Positions 41,418 through 51,145 are shown, numbered from the stretch's first letter. The stretch is DNA of 64,000 nucleotides from PALSA-612 sp963742925 (GCA_963742925.1 CAVUNV010000016.1:1-64000), one strand, 5' to 3'. A program made the numbers and translations. The notes: generated by a model from the sequence alone, not told the origin.

Positions 41418-43330
41418 CAGACTGTTCCGAGCTCCACGAGGTCGTGCCACGCAGGCTCGTCTCCGGAGTACGCGACGATGACACCGGCACCGTCGATGAC
41501 ATCGAGCTCGGCTTCGATCCCTGACCAGGTTGCAGCTTCGCGGATGGCCTTCGCGGTACCGCCCCGGGAGACGTCGTGCGCCAGCGAGAACCGGTGCGCG
41601 TTCTGCCAGACGAAGCGGACGAGCTCGGCGCCCTCGCCGTGGAGGAGCGCCACCGTGTCGCCCCGGTGCCAGCGGTTCGGGATCCGCGTCACGTCGCGGA
41701 CGAGTCCGACGCAGCCGACGACGGGCGTCGGCGGGATCGCGCGCCCGTCCGTCTCGTTGTAGAGCGAGACGTTGCCCGACACGACCGGGATGCCCAGCTC
41801 CTCGGCCGCCACGGCGATCCCCTCGATCGCCTGCTCGAGCTCCCAGGCGATCTCCGGCTTCTCCGGATTGCCGAAGTTGAGGCAGTCGGTGAGCCCGATC
41901 GGCTCGCCGCCCGCGCAGGCGACGTTCAGCGCGGCCCCGTAGACGGCCAGGCGGCCCGCCAGGTACGGATCGCGCTCGCCCGGCGGCGGGCCGTCGAGCG
42001 ACACCGCAAGCCCGCGAATTCCGTCCAGCCGCAGCACGGCCGCGTCGAAGCCCGGGCGGCGGACGGTACGCGAGCCGACCAGCTGGTCGTAGCGCTCGAA
42101 CACGCCCGTCTTCGGCTCGAGGTTCGTCGGATCGACCGGCGCGCGCTCCACGACCCGGGGCTTCGGCCGTAGCTCGTAGCGAGGGCAGTCGTCCGTCAGG
42201 AAGCGGGCCGGAACGGCGCCGACGACCTCGTCGCCGGAGAAGGCGCGCAAATCGCCGCTCGCGGTGACCGAGCCGATCTCGGCGAACGGCAGCTCCCAGC
42301 GCTCGAGCACCTCGGCGACCTCGGCCAGCCGATCGGGAGCGACGCTCGCGACCATCCGCTCCTGGCTCTCCGAGATCATGATCTCCCACGGCTCGAGGTC
42401 GGCCTCGCGCAGCGGCACGCGGTCGAGATGGACGTCGACGCCCGCGCCGTCCGAGGCCATCTCGGCGAGTGCCGACGCCAGCCCGGCGGCGCCGCAGTCC
42501 TGCAGCGACTCGACCAGGCCGCGCTCGGCGAGCTCCACCGAGACCTCGATCAGCCGGTTGCCGGTGAACGGGTCGCCGATCTGCACCGACGGCCGCTTCT
42601 CGGCGGCGCCTTCACCGAGCTCCTGGCTCGCGAGCACGCTGGCGCCGCCGATCCCGTCGCGGCCGGTCGTGGCGCCGTACAGGACGAGCACGTTCCCGAC
42701 CGTCGAGGCACCGGCGCGGGTGACGCGCTCGGCCGGCAGGAGGCCGACGCACATCGCGTTCACGAGACAGTTGTCCCTGTAGGCCTGGTCGAAGACGGCC
42801 TCGCCCCCGACCGTCGCGACGCCGACCGAGTTGCCGTAGGAGCCGATCCCCGCGACGGCACGGTCGAAATGGTCGTCCGGCCCGCCGAAGCGCAGCAGGT
42901 CGAGGAGCGCGATCGGTCGTGCGCCCATCGCGCTGATGTCGCGGAGGATGCCGCCGACGCCGGTTGCAGCCCCCTGGAACGGCTCGACCGCCGACGGGTG
43001 GTTGTGGCTCTCGACCTTGAACGCCACCGCCTCGCCCTCGCCGAGATCGAGCACCCCGGCGTTCTCGCCCGGGCCCTGCAGCACGCGTTCACCTGTCGAC
43101 GGGAGTCGGCGGAGCAGGAGCGCCGAGTGCTTGTAGCCGCAGTGCTCCGACCAGAGGAGCGAAAAGACCGCGAGCTCGAAGTGATTCGGCTCCCGCGCAA
43201 GCAGCTCGCGGATGCGTTCCAGCTCCCCGTCGGTGAGGCCGAGGGCCTGATGGAGGGGCTGTGCGACAAGCGTCGTCAGGGGTTCCCAGTCTAGTGCGGG
43301 AACCTGACGAGCAGGCGGCTCGTTACTCAC
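41417..43330 (-). CDS. purL: Phosphoribosylformylglycinamidine synthase subunit PurL
   Basis: A 637-residue small-type PurL: LLWSEHCGYKHSALLL, AVAFKVESHNHPSAVEP, GGILRDISAMGARPIALLD, SLQDCGAAGLASALAEMAS and the second ATP-like half with GGEPIGLTDCLNFGNPEKPE. It is shorter than the usual 720-780 residues because the last domain is compact, similar to the small Thermotoga-type enzymes. PurQ and PurS would be needed and are not in this window. It starts with GTG and is the first gene of purL-purF. Confidence 0.9.
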   Translation of the reverse strand: MSNEPPARQVPALDWEPLTTLVAQPLHQALGLTDGELERIRELLAREPNHFELAVFSLLWSEHCGYKHSALLLRRLPSTGERVLQGPGENAGVLDLGEGEAVAFKVESHNHPSAVEPFQGAATGVGGILRDISAMGARPIALLDLLRFGGPDDHFDRAVAGIGSYGNSVGVATVGGEAVFDQAYRDNCLVNAMCVGLLPAERVTRAGASTVGNVLVLYGATTGRDGIGGASVLASQELGEGAAEKRPSVQIGDPFTGNRLIEVSVELAERGLVESLQDCGAAGLASALAEMASDGAGVDVHLDRVPLREADLEPWEIMISESQERMVASVAPDRLAEVAEVLERWELPFAEIGSVTASGDLRAFSGDEVVGAVPARFLTDDCPRYELRPKPRVVERAPVDPTNLEPKTGVFERYDQLVGSRTVRRPGFDAAVLRLDGIRGLAVSLDGPPPGERDPYLAGRLAVYGAALNVACAGGEPIGLTDCLNFGNPEKPEIAWELEQAIEGIAVAAEELGIPVVSGNVSLYNETDGRAIPPTPVVGCVGLVRDVTRIPNRWHRGDTVALLHGEGAELVRFVWQNAHRFSLAHDVSRGGTAKAIREAATWSGIEAELDVIDGAGVIVAYSGDEPAWHDLVELGTV

Positions 43331-43451
43331 AGCATGGCTGTGCGATCGTTGGAGAGATCATGAACCGGGGATCGTCGTCGGCCGGGGCGCGCGCGAGAGG
43401 GACTGTCGAGCCGCTCGCGGGTTCGTCGGGCGCCGCCGGCGAGGGACGCGC

Positions 43452-44360
43452 GTGAGTCAGCGCTACGTCCCCTCGGTCTTGCTGCTGGCCGCGATCTGGG
43501 GTGCCTCGTACCTGTTCATCAAGGTAGGCGTGCGGGACTTCCAGCCGCCGACGCTGATGGCGGCGCGGCTCGCAATCGCCTTCGTGCCGCTGTTCGTGTA
43601 CCTCGCGGTCACGAGGGGCGGTCCCGGCCGGGCCGCGCGCGAGCTGGCCGGGGTGTGGCGGGCGGGCATCGTGCTCGGGCTGGTGAACGCAGCCGTGCCG
43701 TTCACGCTCGTCGCCTGGGGCGAGACGCACATCGACTCCGGCGTGGCCGGTGTCGCGCAGGCGAGTGTCCCGGTCTTCACCGCGCTGCTCGCGCTCCGCT
43801 GGCTGCCGAGCGAGCGGGCCACCGGCGCACGCCTGGTCGGGATCGGGGTCGGCCTCGTCGGCGTCGGCGTGCTGACCGGGATCGACCCGGGGAAGGGGTG
43901 GTGGGCGGTGGCGGGCACGCTCGCCGTCGTGCTCTCCTCCGTCTCGTATGCGGCCGGCGGCCTCTACGGGCAGACGCGAACGGCGACCGTCGCGGGGCCC
44001 GTACTAGCGACCGCGACGACGCTCTACGGCGCCTTGCTGCTCCTGCCCTGGGCGCTCGTCGACCTGCCCGCGCACGCACCGAGCTGGAAGCCGGTCGCCT
44101 CGCTCCTCTACCTGGCCCTCGTCGGCACGGCGTTCGCCCAGGTGCTGCTCTTCCACGTGCTCCGGCTGCACGGCGCCGCCAAGCTGTCGCTCGTCACCTA
44201 CCTGATACCGCCCTTCGCGGTGTTCTACGGCGTCACGATCCTCGGCGAGTCGGTGCGCTGGGCGGCGCTCGCCGGACTGGCGCTGATCCTGCTCGGCGTG
44301 GCGCTCGGCTCCGGTGTCGTCGGCCTCAAGCGCCGGGCCGAGCTGCGGACGGTGCCGTGA
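43452..44360 (+). CDS. EamA-family (DMT) transporter
   Basis: A 302-residue protein with ten helices in two EamA repeats: IWGASYLFIKVGVRDF opens the first, and LSLVTYLIPPFAVFYGVTI the second. The family exports amino acids and other metabolites. It overlaps the GNAT gene by GTGA, suggesting co-expression. Substrate unknown. Confidence 0.85.
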   Translation: MSQRYVPSVLLLAAIWGASYLFIKVGVRDFQPPTLMAARLAIAFVPLFVYLAVTRGGPGRAARELAGVWRAGIVLGLVNAAVPFTLVAWGETHIDSGVAGVAQASVPVFTALLALRWLPSERATGARLVGIGVGLVGVGVLTGIDPGKGWWAVAGTLAVVLSSVSYAAGGLYGQTRTATVAGPVLATATTLYGALLLLPWALVDLPAHAPSWKPVASLLYLALVGTAFAQVLLFHVLRLHGAAKLSLVTYLIPPFAVFYGVTILGESVRWAALAGLALILLGVALGSGVVGLKRRAELRTVP

Positions 44361-44932
44361 TCGAGGCCGAGGGCGTGAGAGTCCGCCGCGCGGAGTGGGA
44401 GGACGTCGACTTCCTGGTCGAGCTGCTGACCCACGACGACGTGGAGCCGTTCCTGGCCGCAGTCGGCGCCCGCAACCGGAGCGACCTGCTCGACGAGATC
44501 GACCGGTCGCTGGCCGAGCCGGAGGAGTTCGGTCGCTTCGTGATCGAGGCCGAGGACGGCGGAGAGTGGCAGCGGGCCGGCGCGGTCGGATTCGAGGTGC
44601 GGAACCGGCGCAGCCGGATCGCGTTCCTTCAGCGGCTTGCCGTTCGCCCCGAGTTCCGCGGGCGCGGGATCGGTGACCGGGCGGCCAGGCTCCTGCAGCG
44701 CCATCTCGTCTTCGATCTCGACTACCACCGGCTCGAGCTCGAGATCTACGGGTTCAACGAGCGGGCGATCGCGCACGCCGAGCGCTCCGGCTTCGTGCGC
44801 GAGGGCGTGAAGCGCCGCGCCTATCTCCGCAACGGCGAGTGGGTCGACGGCGTCCTGTTCGGCCTGATCCGCGACGACCTCGAGGACATGTCCGAGGGAC
44901 AGGCCCCGGGACCTGGCTCGGGAGGCCGGTAG
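44357..44932 (+). CDS. GNAT-family N-acetyltransferase
   Basis: A 191-residue acetyltransferase: VRRAEWEDVDFLVELL at the start, the acetyl-CoA loop LAVRPEFRGRGIGDRAAR, and YGFNERAIAHAERSGFVREG. It resembles RimJ/RimL-type enzymes acting on protein N-termini or small amines. The GTG start overlaps the transporter stop. A substrate shared with the transporter is possible but not shown. Confidence 0.8.
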   Translation: MIEAEGVRVRRAEWEDVDFLVELLTHDDVEPFLAAVGARNRSDLLDEIDRSLAEPEEFGRFVIEAEDGGEWQRAGAVGFEVRNRRSRIAFLQRLAVRPEFRGRGIGDRAARLLQRHLVFDLDYHRLELEIYGFNERAIAHAERSGFVREGVKRRAYLRNGEWVDGVLFGLIRDDLEDMSEGQAPGPGSGGR

Positions 44933-44976
44933 GCGGTCCGGCAGGGATCGGCGTCCGGCGCGCCGAACACGGCCGC

Positions 44977-45342
44977 GTGGCCGGTGAACCCTTCGACGAG
45001 GCGCGCGACGCCACCCGCCGCACCCGGCTCGCCAACGAGCGCACCTACCTGGCCTGGTGGCGAACCGGCCTGACGGCGCTCGCGGTCGGCTTCGGGGCCG
45101 GCCGCCTGATCCCCGAGCTGTCCAAGGGCCAGACGACCTGGCCGTTCGAGGTGATCGGAGTCGCGTTCGCGGTCGTGGGCGTCGCCTTCATCGCGCAGGG
45201 CTATCGGCGCCAGAAGCAGATCGAGGAGGCGCTCGCCCGTGGCGACTACGCGCCGCTCGACCGGGGGGCGGCACTCGTGTTCGCGGTGCTCGGCGGCCTG
45301 CTCGGCATCGCCACGATCGTGCTCGTCGTCGCGCACCCGTAG
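44977..45342 (+). CDS. DUF202 membrane protein
   Basis: A 121-residue protein with three transmembrane helices and the DUF202 signature RTRLANERTYLAWWRTGLTA near the N-terminus, as in YidH. GTG 44977 gives the canonical start; the upstream extension to 44839 is GNAT shadow. The function is unknown. Confidence 0.8.
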   Translation: MAGEPFDEARDATRRTRLANERTYLAWWRTGLTALAVGFGAGRLIPELSKGQTTWPFEVIGVAFAVVGVAFIAQGYRRQKQIEEALARGDYAPLDRGAALVFAVLGGLLGIATIVLVVAHP

Positions 45343-45415
45343 CAGGCCGAGGTAGTCACTTGTTCACCACTTCGTAGCCGCCTGTCGACCGGCGCGGCTG
45401 AGAGGATCGGAGGCG

Positions 45416-46303
45416 ATGAACGTCGGGGTCATCGACGTCGGGTCGAACACCATTCGCCTGCTCCTCGCCTCGGTGCTGGGGCCGGAGCTGCGCGTGGTCG
45501 AGGAGCGCACGGCGTGGGTGAGGCTCGGCTCCGACATCGCCGGGCAGGGCGCGATCTCCGAGTTGCGGCTCGACTCGGCCGCGCGGGCGGTTGCCGAGTT
45601 CGCGGCCGTGGCGCGCCGCCAGGGTTGCATGAGGATCGAGACGCTGGTCGCGTCCCCGGGCCGGCAGGCCGAGAACGGCAGCGAGCTCCTGCGGCGTCTC
45701 GAGGCGGCGTCGCAGACGACGGTGCGCGTCCTGCGCCGCGACGAAGAGGCGCGCCTCGCCTACGAGGGAGCGGTCGCCTCGATGCGGATCTGCGCCGAGA
45801 GCGTGGGCGTCTGCGACGTCGGCGGCGGCTCGACGCAGCTCGCGATCGGGATCCCGGGCGGTGGGCCTACCTGGCTCCGCTCGATCGACATCGGCTCGCT
45901 CCGGTTGACCGCACAGGCCTTCGAGCACGACCCGGCGGGGAAGAAGGCTGTCGCCGCCGCCCGGAAGCTCGTGTCGGAGCAGTTCGACGGGCTCGTGTTC
46001 CCGCTGCCGAAGCAGGTGCTCGTCGTCGGCGGCAGCGCGCGCGGCCTGCGCCGCCTGCTGGGGACGCGGACGCTCGGCCGCGATGAGCTGGAGGCGGCGG
46101 TACGCGAGCTGCGCAGGCGCCCCTCGTCCGAGATCGCCGCCGAGCACGGGATCGATCCCGAGCGTGCGCGGACGATGCTCGGCGGCGCGCTGATCCTCTC
46201 CGAGGTGCAGTTCCGCCTCGCGGTGCCGCTGATCGTGGGCCGCGGCGGCGTGCGCGAGGGCGCCGCGCTGGCGCTGGCCGCCCGGCAGCAGTCCGCGGCT
46301 TAG
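45416..46303 (+). CDS. ppx: Exopolyphosphatase / pppGpp phosphohydrolase family protein
   Basis: A 295-residue Ppx/GppA protein of the short type, with the ASKHA fold: VIDVGSNTIRLLLA (phosphate loop), VGVCDVGGGSTQLAIG and VLVVGGSARGL. It lacks the C-terminal HD-like domain of long Ppx. It would shorten polyphosphate or remove phosphate from pppGpp. GAGGAT lies eight bases before the ATG. It is the first gene of a polyphosphate cluster. Confidence 0.85.
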   Translation: MNVGVIDVGSNTIRLLLASVLGPELRVVEERTAWVRLGSDIAGQGAISELRLDSAARAVAEFAAVARRQGCMRIETLVASPGRQAENGSELLRRLEAASQTTVRVLRRDEEARLAYEGAVASMRICAESVGVCDVGGGSTQLAIGIPGGGPTWLRSIDIGSLRLTAQAFEHDPAGKKAVAAARKLVSEQFDGLVFPLPKQVLVVGGSARGLRRLLGTRTLGRDELEAAVRELRRRPSSEIAAEHGIDPERARTMLGGALILSEVQFRLAVPLIVGRGGVREGAALALAARQQSAA

Positions 46304-46306
46304 CGG

Positions 46307-46453
46307 CTATGCCGCGGTGAGCCGGCGGCGCAAGCGCTCGACGAGCAGGTGCTCGTAGCGCTCCCAGCGCAGACGGCCCGGAGCATAGGCGGCGATGGTC
46401 AGCTCCGCCTCGAGGTCGTCGTTGGAGAGCGTCTCGAGCTTCTCGCGGTCCAT
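46307..46453 (-). CDS. Small conserved-looking hypothetical protein
   Basis: A 48-residue protein from ATG 46453: LETLSNDDLEAELTIAAYAP followed by a basic, leucine-rich helix (RYEHLLVERLRRRLT). It is in the opposite direction to ppx and ppk and shorter than typical gene cut-offs. The even coding composition and the clean ends make it likely real. Function unknown; a regulator of the flanking genes is possible. Confidence 0.5.
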   Translation of the reverse strand: MDREKLETLSNDDLEAELTIAAYAPGRLRWERYEHLLVERLRRRLTAA

Positions 46454-46500
46454 GCCGATACGGCTGGGGTGCTCGACGTGAGGCTGATCGGCCCGGCCGG

Positions 46501-46513
46501 TCACGTACCGTGA
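46501..46513. promoter_or_regulatory. Inverted repeat upstream of ppk
   Basis: TCACG-TAC-CGTGA lies 127 bases before the ppk start, between it and the small divergent gene. It could be an operator. No clear Pho-box direct repeat is seen in the same gap. Confidence 0.3.
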
Positions 46514-46639
46514 ACCGTGCGCCGTCGCCACGTCGCCGTGGGCAACGGACTGGTGACGTTGTGGTGTCGATCTGGTAACGGCGGTCACTCCCTCCCCGAA
46601 GTTGCGCCTGGCTGGAACAATGACAGATCGGAACACGAA

Positions 46640-48730
46640 ATGACGAAAACACAGACCCATCACGAGATCGAGGCGCCGGCACAGATCGAGCCCATCTTCC
46701 TGAACCGCGAGCTCTCGCGGCTCGATTTCTACGAGCGCGTCCTCGCCCTCGCCGCGGACGACGCCCAGCCGCTGCTCGAGCGCGTCAACTTCCTGGCCTT
46801 CTTCGGCGGCTTCCTCGACGAGTTCTTCCAGATCCGCGTCGCGGGCCTGAAGGAGCAGTTGGCCGCCGGCCTTACCACGACGTCTCCGGACGGTCTCAGC
46901 CCTCGCGAGCAGCTCGACGCCATCCGCGCCCGTGTCCAGGAGCTGTCCGCCCGTGCTGCGCGCATCTTCACCTCCGAGCTGCGTGAGAAGCTCGGGCCTG
47001 CCGGCGTGCGGATCGTCGACTGGGACGAGCTCAAGACGACGCAGCGCGAGGAGCTCGGGGAGATGTTCGAGAACCGGATCTTCCCCGTCCTGACGCCGCT
47101 CGCCGTCGACCCGGCCCACCCGTTCCCGTACATCTCCAACCTGTCGCTGAACCTGGCCGTGATCGCGCGCGACCCGCTGACCAGGGAGCCTCGCTTCGCG
47201 CGGGTCAAGGTTCCGCCGCTCCTGCCGCGCTTCCTCAAGGTCGCGGGGGGACGGCGTTTCGTGCCCATCGAGCAGGTGATCGCGGCGCACCTCGACCTGC
47301 TCTTCCCGGGCATGAAGATCGAGTCGTTCCACGTGTTCCGCGTCACCCGCGACGCCGACATCGAGATCGAGGTGGACGAGGCCGAGGACCTGCTCTCGGC
47401 GCTCCGAACCGAGCTGCTCCGCCGGCGGCGCTCACCGGAGGCCGTGCGCCTCGAGATCAATCCGACGATGCCGAAGGAGATGCGCTCGCTGCTGCAGCGC
47501 GAGCTCGACCTGAAGAGCGCCGATGTCTACGTCACCGAGGGCCTGCTGGATCTCGGCGACCTGCGGGCCTTGACCGAGCTCCGGCGCCCGTCCCTGAAGG
47601 CGAAGCCGTGGATCGGCGTCACCCAGCCGCGCCTCGCCGCGACGAAGGGCACACGCCCCGACATCTTCGAGGTGCTCCGGGCGGGCGACGTGCTCGTCCA
47701 GCACCCGTACGACTCGTTCTCGACCTCGGTGGAGGAGTTCGTGCGCCAGGCGGCGGACGACCGCGACGTGCTCGCGATCAAGCAGACGCTGTACCGCACC
47801 TCGGACGAGGAGAGCCCGATCGTCCAGGCGCTCGCGCAGGCGGCCGAGTCCGGCAAGCAGGTGGTCGCCCTCGTCGAGCTGCAGGCACGGGGCGACGAGG
47901 AGGCCAACATCGGCTGGGCGCGCCGGCTCGAGCAGGCGGGCGTCCACGTGGTCTACGGCGTCGTCGGCCTGAAGACCCACGCCAAGACCGTCCTCGTCGT
48001 CCGGGCCGAAGCAGGGCTCATCCGCCGCTACTGCCACGTGGGCACCGGCAACTACAACCCGGTCACGGCCCGCGCCTACGAGGACGTGGGGCTGCTCTCG
48101 GCCGATCCCGAGCTGACCGCCGACGTCGCCGACCTGTTCAACTACCTGACCGGCTACTCGCACCAGCGGAGCTACCGCAAGGTGCTGGTCGCGCCGGGCA
48201 CGCTGCGCAAGCGTCTCGTCGACCTGATCCGCGAGGAGGCCGAGGCCGGCCCGGACGGACGGATCGTCTTCAAGGTCAACAACCTGATCGACCCGGGCAT
48301 CATCGAAGGCTTGTACGAGGCCTCGCAGGCCGGCGTGCCGATCGATCTGATCGTGCGCTCGATGTGCTGCCTGCAGCCGGGCGTCAAGGGCCTGTCCGAG
48401 ACGGTCCGGGTGCGCTCGATCGTCGGCCGCTACCTCGAGCATTCGCGGATCTTCCGCTTCGGCACCGACGAGCGCGGCCCGCGCTACTACATCGGCTCGG
48501 CCGACCTGATGCAGCGCAACCTCGACCGCCGTGTGGAATGCGTGGCGCCGGTCGCCGATCCGGAGCTCACGCTGCGGCTCGAGCAGATGCTCGCCGTGGC
48601 GCTCGCCGACGACGTGCTCTCGTGGGAGCTCGGTCCCGCCGGCTGGAGCAAGGTGCCCACCGTCGCGGGCCTCGACAGTCAGATCCGGCTCGCCGAGCTG
48701 GCGCTCGAGCGTTCGCGCGACGAGCTGTGA
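46640..48730 (+). CDS. ppk1: Polyphosphate kinase
   Basis: A 696-residue PPK1: FLNRELSRLDFYERVLALA at the start, NFLAFFGGFLDEFFQIRV, VLTPLAVDPAHPFPYISNL, and the two catalytic histidines in VGLKTHAKTVLVV and CHVGTGNYNP. RMCCL-like SMCCLQPGVKG and TDERGPRYYIGSAD end the protein. It makes polyphosphate from ATP. The ATG at 46640 is preferred; the upstream extension to 46517 lacks family sequence. It overlaps the next gene as GTGA. Confidence 0.95.
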   Translation: MTKTQTHHEIEAPAQIEPIFLNRELSRLDFYERVLALAADDAQPLLERVNFLAFFGGFLDEFFQIRVAGLKEQLAAGLTTTSPDGLSPREQLDAIRARVQELSARAARIFTSELREKLGPAGVRIVDWDELKTTQREELGEMFENRIFPVLTPLAVDPAHPFPYISNLSLNLAVIARDPLTREPRFARVKVPPLLPRFLKVAGGRRFVPIEQVIAAHLDLLFPGMKIESFHVFRVTRDADIEIEVDEAEDLLSALRTELLRRRRSPEAVRLEINPTMPKEMRSLLQRELDLKSADVYVTEGLLDLGDLRALTELRRPSLKAKPWIGVTQPRLAATKGTRPDIFEVLRAGDVLVQHPYDSFSTSVEEFVRQAADDRDVLAIKQTLYRTSDEESPIVQALAQAAESGKQVVALVELQARGDEEANIGWARRLEQAGVHVVYGVVGLKTHAKTVLVVRAEAGLIRRYCHVGTGNYNPVTARAYEDVGLLSADPELTADVADLFNYLTGYSHQRSYRKVLVAPGTLRKRLVDLIREEAEAGPDGRIVFKVNNLIDPGIIEGLYEASQAGVPIDLIVRSMCCLQPGVKGLSETVRVRSIVGRYLEHSRIFRFGTDERGPRYYIGSADLMQRNLDRRVECVAPVADPELTLRLEQMLAVALADDVLSWELGPAGWSKVPTVAGLDSQIRLAELALERSRDEL

Positions 48731-50223
48731 AGGCATCGCGCGAGCGCGAGCTGAAGCTCTCCGCGCCGGACGGCTTCCGGATGCCACGACTCGAGGGCCT
48801 CGCGAGCGGCGTGACGGCTGTGCCCCGCGGGCGGAAGCAGATGCTCGCCACGTATTTCGACACGGACGACTTCCGGCTCGCCCGCTTCGGCGTCACGTTC
48901 CGGCACCGGACGGGCGAGGGTTGGACCCTCAAGCTCCCCGAGGCGGCGAGCGGCGACTTCGTCGTCCGCGACGAGCTCGTGTTCCCCGGCAGCGTCGGCC
49001 GTCCCCCGGCCGAGGCGATCGAGCTCGTCCGGGCCTACACCCGCTCCCGGCCGGTCGGGCCGCGCGCGCGCCTGCGCACGATGCGTCGCGTGATCGAGCT
49101 CACCGACGCGGAGGGAACGAGGCTCGGCGAGCTGGTCGACGACACGGTCCTGGTGCTGGACGAGCACCGGCAGGTCGGGATGAGGTTCCGCCAGCTCGAG
49201 TTCGAGGCGGCCGAGGCGGCCTCGCCGAAGCTCGCGAAGCGCCTCGTCAAGCTCCTCCAGGGTGCCGGCGCCGGCCCGCTCGAGCAGCTGCCGAAGGTCA
49301 TGCGCGCGTTCGGGCCGCCCGCGCAGGCGCCGCCGGACGTCGTCGTGGGCGAGCTCGGGCTCGACGCGACGGCGGGCGACGTCGTGCGGCGGGCGCTCGC
49401 CTCCTCGGTGACCCGGCTGATCCGCCACGATCCGATCGTCCGGCTCGACACCGACCTGGAGGGCGTGCACAAGGCGCGCGTCGCAACCCGGACGCTCCGC
49501 TCCGATCTGGTGACGTTCGCTCCGCTCGTCGACAAGGCGTGGAGCGACGGACTGCGAAAAGAGCTCGGCTGGCTCGCCGCCCTGCTCGGACGCGTTCGCG
49601 ACACCGACGTGATGCTGGCGGGGGTCCGCGGGCAGATCGAGCGCCTCTCCGGCCCGGCCGCGAAGGCCGCGGCTCCGGTCGTCGCCACGCTCACGGCCGA
49701 GCGAACGCAGGCGCTCGCCGATCTGCTCGACGCACTGCGAGGTGAGCGCTACATCGGCCTGCTCGACCGGCTCGTCGCCGCGGCGAGCTTGCCCGCGCTG
49801 ACCGAGCGCGCCGGGGAGCCGGCGAAGGACGTCGTGCCGGAGCTGATGAGGCATCCCTGGCGCTCGCTCGAGCGGGCCGTGAGCTCTCTCGGAGAGGAGC
49901 CCTCGGACGAGGAGCTCCACGCTGTGCGGATCAAGGCGAAGCGCTGCCGGTACGCCGCCGAGGCGGCTGCCACCGTGCTCGGCAAGCGGGCGGCGGGCTT
50001 CGCGGCCGCAGCGGTCGGCCTCCAGGACGCGCTCGGCGAGCTGAACGACGCGGTCGTCGCCGAAGCCTGGCTCCGGGACTGGGCGGCGGGCCGCGGGGGG
50101 AGAGCTGTCTTCGCTGCGGGCGAGCTCGCCGGGCTGGAGCGTGCGGCGGCCAACGCCTCGCGGACGAGCTGGCGCAAGGCCTGGAAGGCCCTCGTCGCCG
50201 CCCGGCCGAAGTCGTTTGCATGA
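48727..50223 (+). CDS. CYTH-CHAD domain protein (polyphosphate-associated)
   Basis: A 498-residue two-domain protein. The CYTH domain (to about 215) starts with ERELKL and has TYFDTDDFRLARFGVTFRHR; this tunnel fold cleaves triphosphates. The CHAD domain (about 225-495) has the polyphosphate-binding histidine/arginine pattern VHKARVATRTLRSDL and LHAVRIKAKRCRYAAEA. CHAD proteins bind polyphosphate granules. GTG 48727 overlaps the ppk1 stop, so it is made with PPK1. Confidence 0.9.
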   Translation: MKASRERELKLSAPDGFRMPRLEGLASGVTAVPRGRKQMLATYFDTDDFRLARFGVTFRHRTGEGWTLKLPEAASGDFVVRDELVFPGSVGRPPAEAIELVRAYTRSRPVGPRARLRTMRRVIELTDAEGTRLGELVDDTVLVLDEHRQVGMRFRQLEFEAAEAASPKLAKRLVKLLQGAGAGPLEQLPKVMRAFGPPAQAPPDVVVGELGLDATAGDVVRRALASSVTRLIRHDPIVRLDTDLEGVHKARVATRTLRSDLVTFAPLVDKAWSDGLRKELGWLAALLGRVRDTDVMLAGVRGQIERLSGPAAKAAAPVVATLTAERTQALADLLDALRGERYIGLLDRLVAAASLPALTERAGEPAKDVVPELMRHPWRSLERAVSSLGEEPSDEELHAVRIKAKRCRYAAEAAATVLGKRAAGFAAAAVGLQDALGELNDAVVAEAWLRDWAAGRGGRAVFAAGELAGLERAAANASRTSWRKAWKALVAARPKSFA

Positions 50224-51092
50224 GCGAGGTCGTGAGGGCCGCCGGCGGTCTCGTCGTCAGGTGGGGTCGAGACGGGCTCGAGGTCCTGCTCGTCCACCGG
50301 CCGGCCTACGGCGACTGGACGTTTCCGAAGGGCAAGCTGGAGCCGGGCGAGCTCGAGTCGGACGCTGCCGTCCGCGAGGTCGAGGAGGAGACCGGGGTCG
50401 TCTGCCTGCTCGGTCGCGAGCTCGGAACGACGGCCTACCACGACGCGCGAGGGCGTCCCAAGGAGGTCAGGTACTGGGTGATGACTGCGCCCGCGGGTGA
50501 GCCGGGGCCTGCGAACGAGGTCGATGCGGTCCGCTGGGCGAGCCTCGAGGAGGCCGCGGAGACCGTCAGCTACGACCGCGACCGGACGCTGCTCGGGGGG
50601 CTCGAGGAGGCCGCCGGCGGTGAGAGCGAGCCCGTCTTCCTCGTCCGCCACGCCGAGGCGGAGAGCCGCGAGACGTGGCAGGAGCGCGACGAGCTGCGCC
50701 CGCTGATCGCTCTGGGCCGGCGGCAGGCAGACGCGCTGGCGGCCGGTCTCGCCGATCTGGACATCGCCGCGCTCGTCTCGAGTCCTTACGTTCGCTGTGT
50801 CGAGACACTCGTACCACTCGCCGACACGCTCGCGCTGAGCGTCCAGGAGCACGACGCGCTCGCCGAAGGAGCCTCGCTGGAGGCGGCGCTCCGGCTCGTT
50901 CGGACGGTCGCCGCGCTCGGGCCGGTGGTGCTCTCCACCCACGGCGACGTCCAGCAGCTCGTCGTCGAGTCCCTGGCCGAGGCAGGCGTCCCGCTCGGGG
51001 GCCGGCTCGACATCGAAAAGGGGTCGACCTGGATCCTGGACGTGCAGCGCGGCGAGGTGACGGCGGGCCGGTACGTGCCACCGCCCGCTTGA
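50220..51092 (+). CDS. Nudix hydrolase fused to SixA-type histidine phosphatase
   Basis: A 290-residue fusion. The Nudix box GKLEPGELESDAAVREVEEETG is complete, in the N-terminal half. The C-terminal half is a histidine phosphatase: FLVRHAEAESRETWQ (catalytic RHA), SSPYVRCVETLVPL and LSTHGDVQQ. The arrangement matches mycobacterial MutT1, which cleans up oxidised nucleotides and diadenosine polyphosphates. ATG 50220 overlaps the previous stop as ATGA. It completes the ppk1-CYTH-CHAD operon. Confidence 0.9.
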   Translation: MSEVVRAAGGLVVRWGRDGLEVLLVHRPAYGDWTFPKGKLEPGELESDAAVREVEEETGVVCLLGRELGTTAYHDARGRPKEVRYWVMTAPAGEPGPANEVDAVRWASLEEAAETVSYDRDRTLLGGLEEAAGGESEPVFLVRHAEAESRETWQERDELRPLIALGRRQADALAAGLADLDIAALVSSPYVRCVETLVPLADTLALSVQEHDALAEGASLEAALRLVRTVAALGPVVLSTHGDVQQLVVESLAEAGVPLGGRLDIEKGSTWILDVQRGEVTAGRYVPPPA

Positions 51093-51145
51093 GTCGCCGA
51101 CCGGGCGGGTTTACGGTATCTCCGACCCCACGAGGAGGTTCCGAG

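Noticed and set aside
41417..43330. PurL seemed truncated (637 residues)
   Set aside because: Small PurL proteins of similar length exist (Thermotoga type) and all core motifs are in place.
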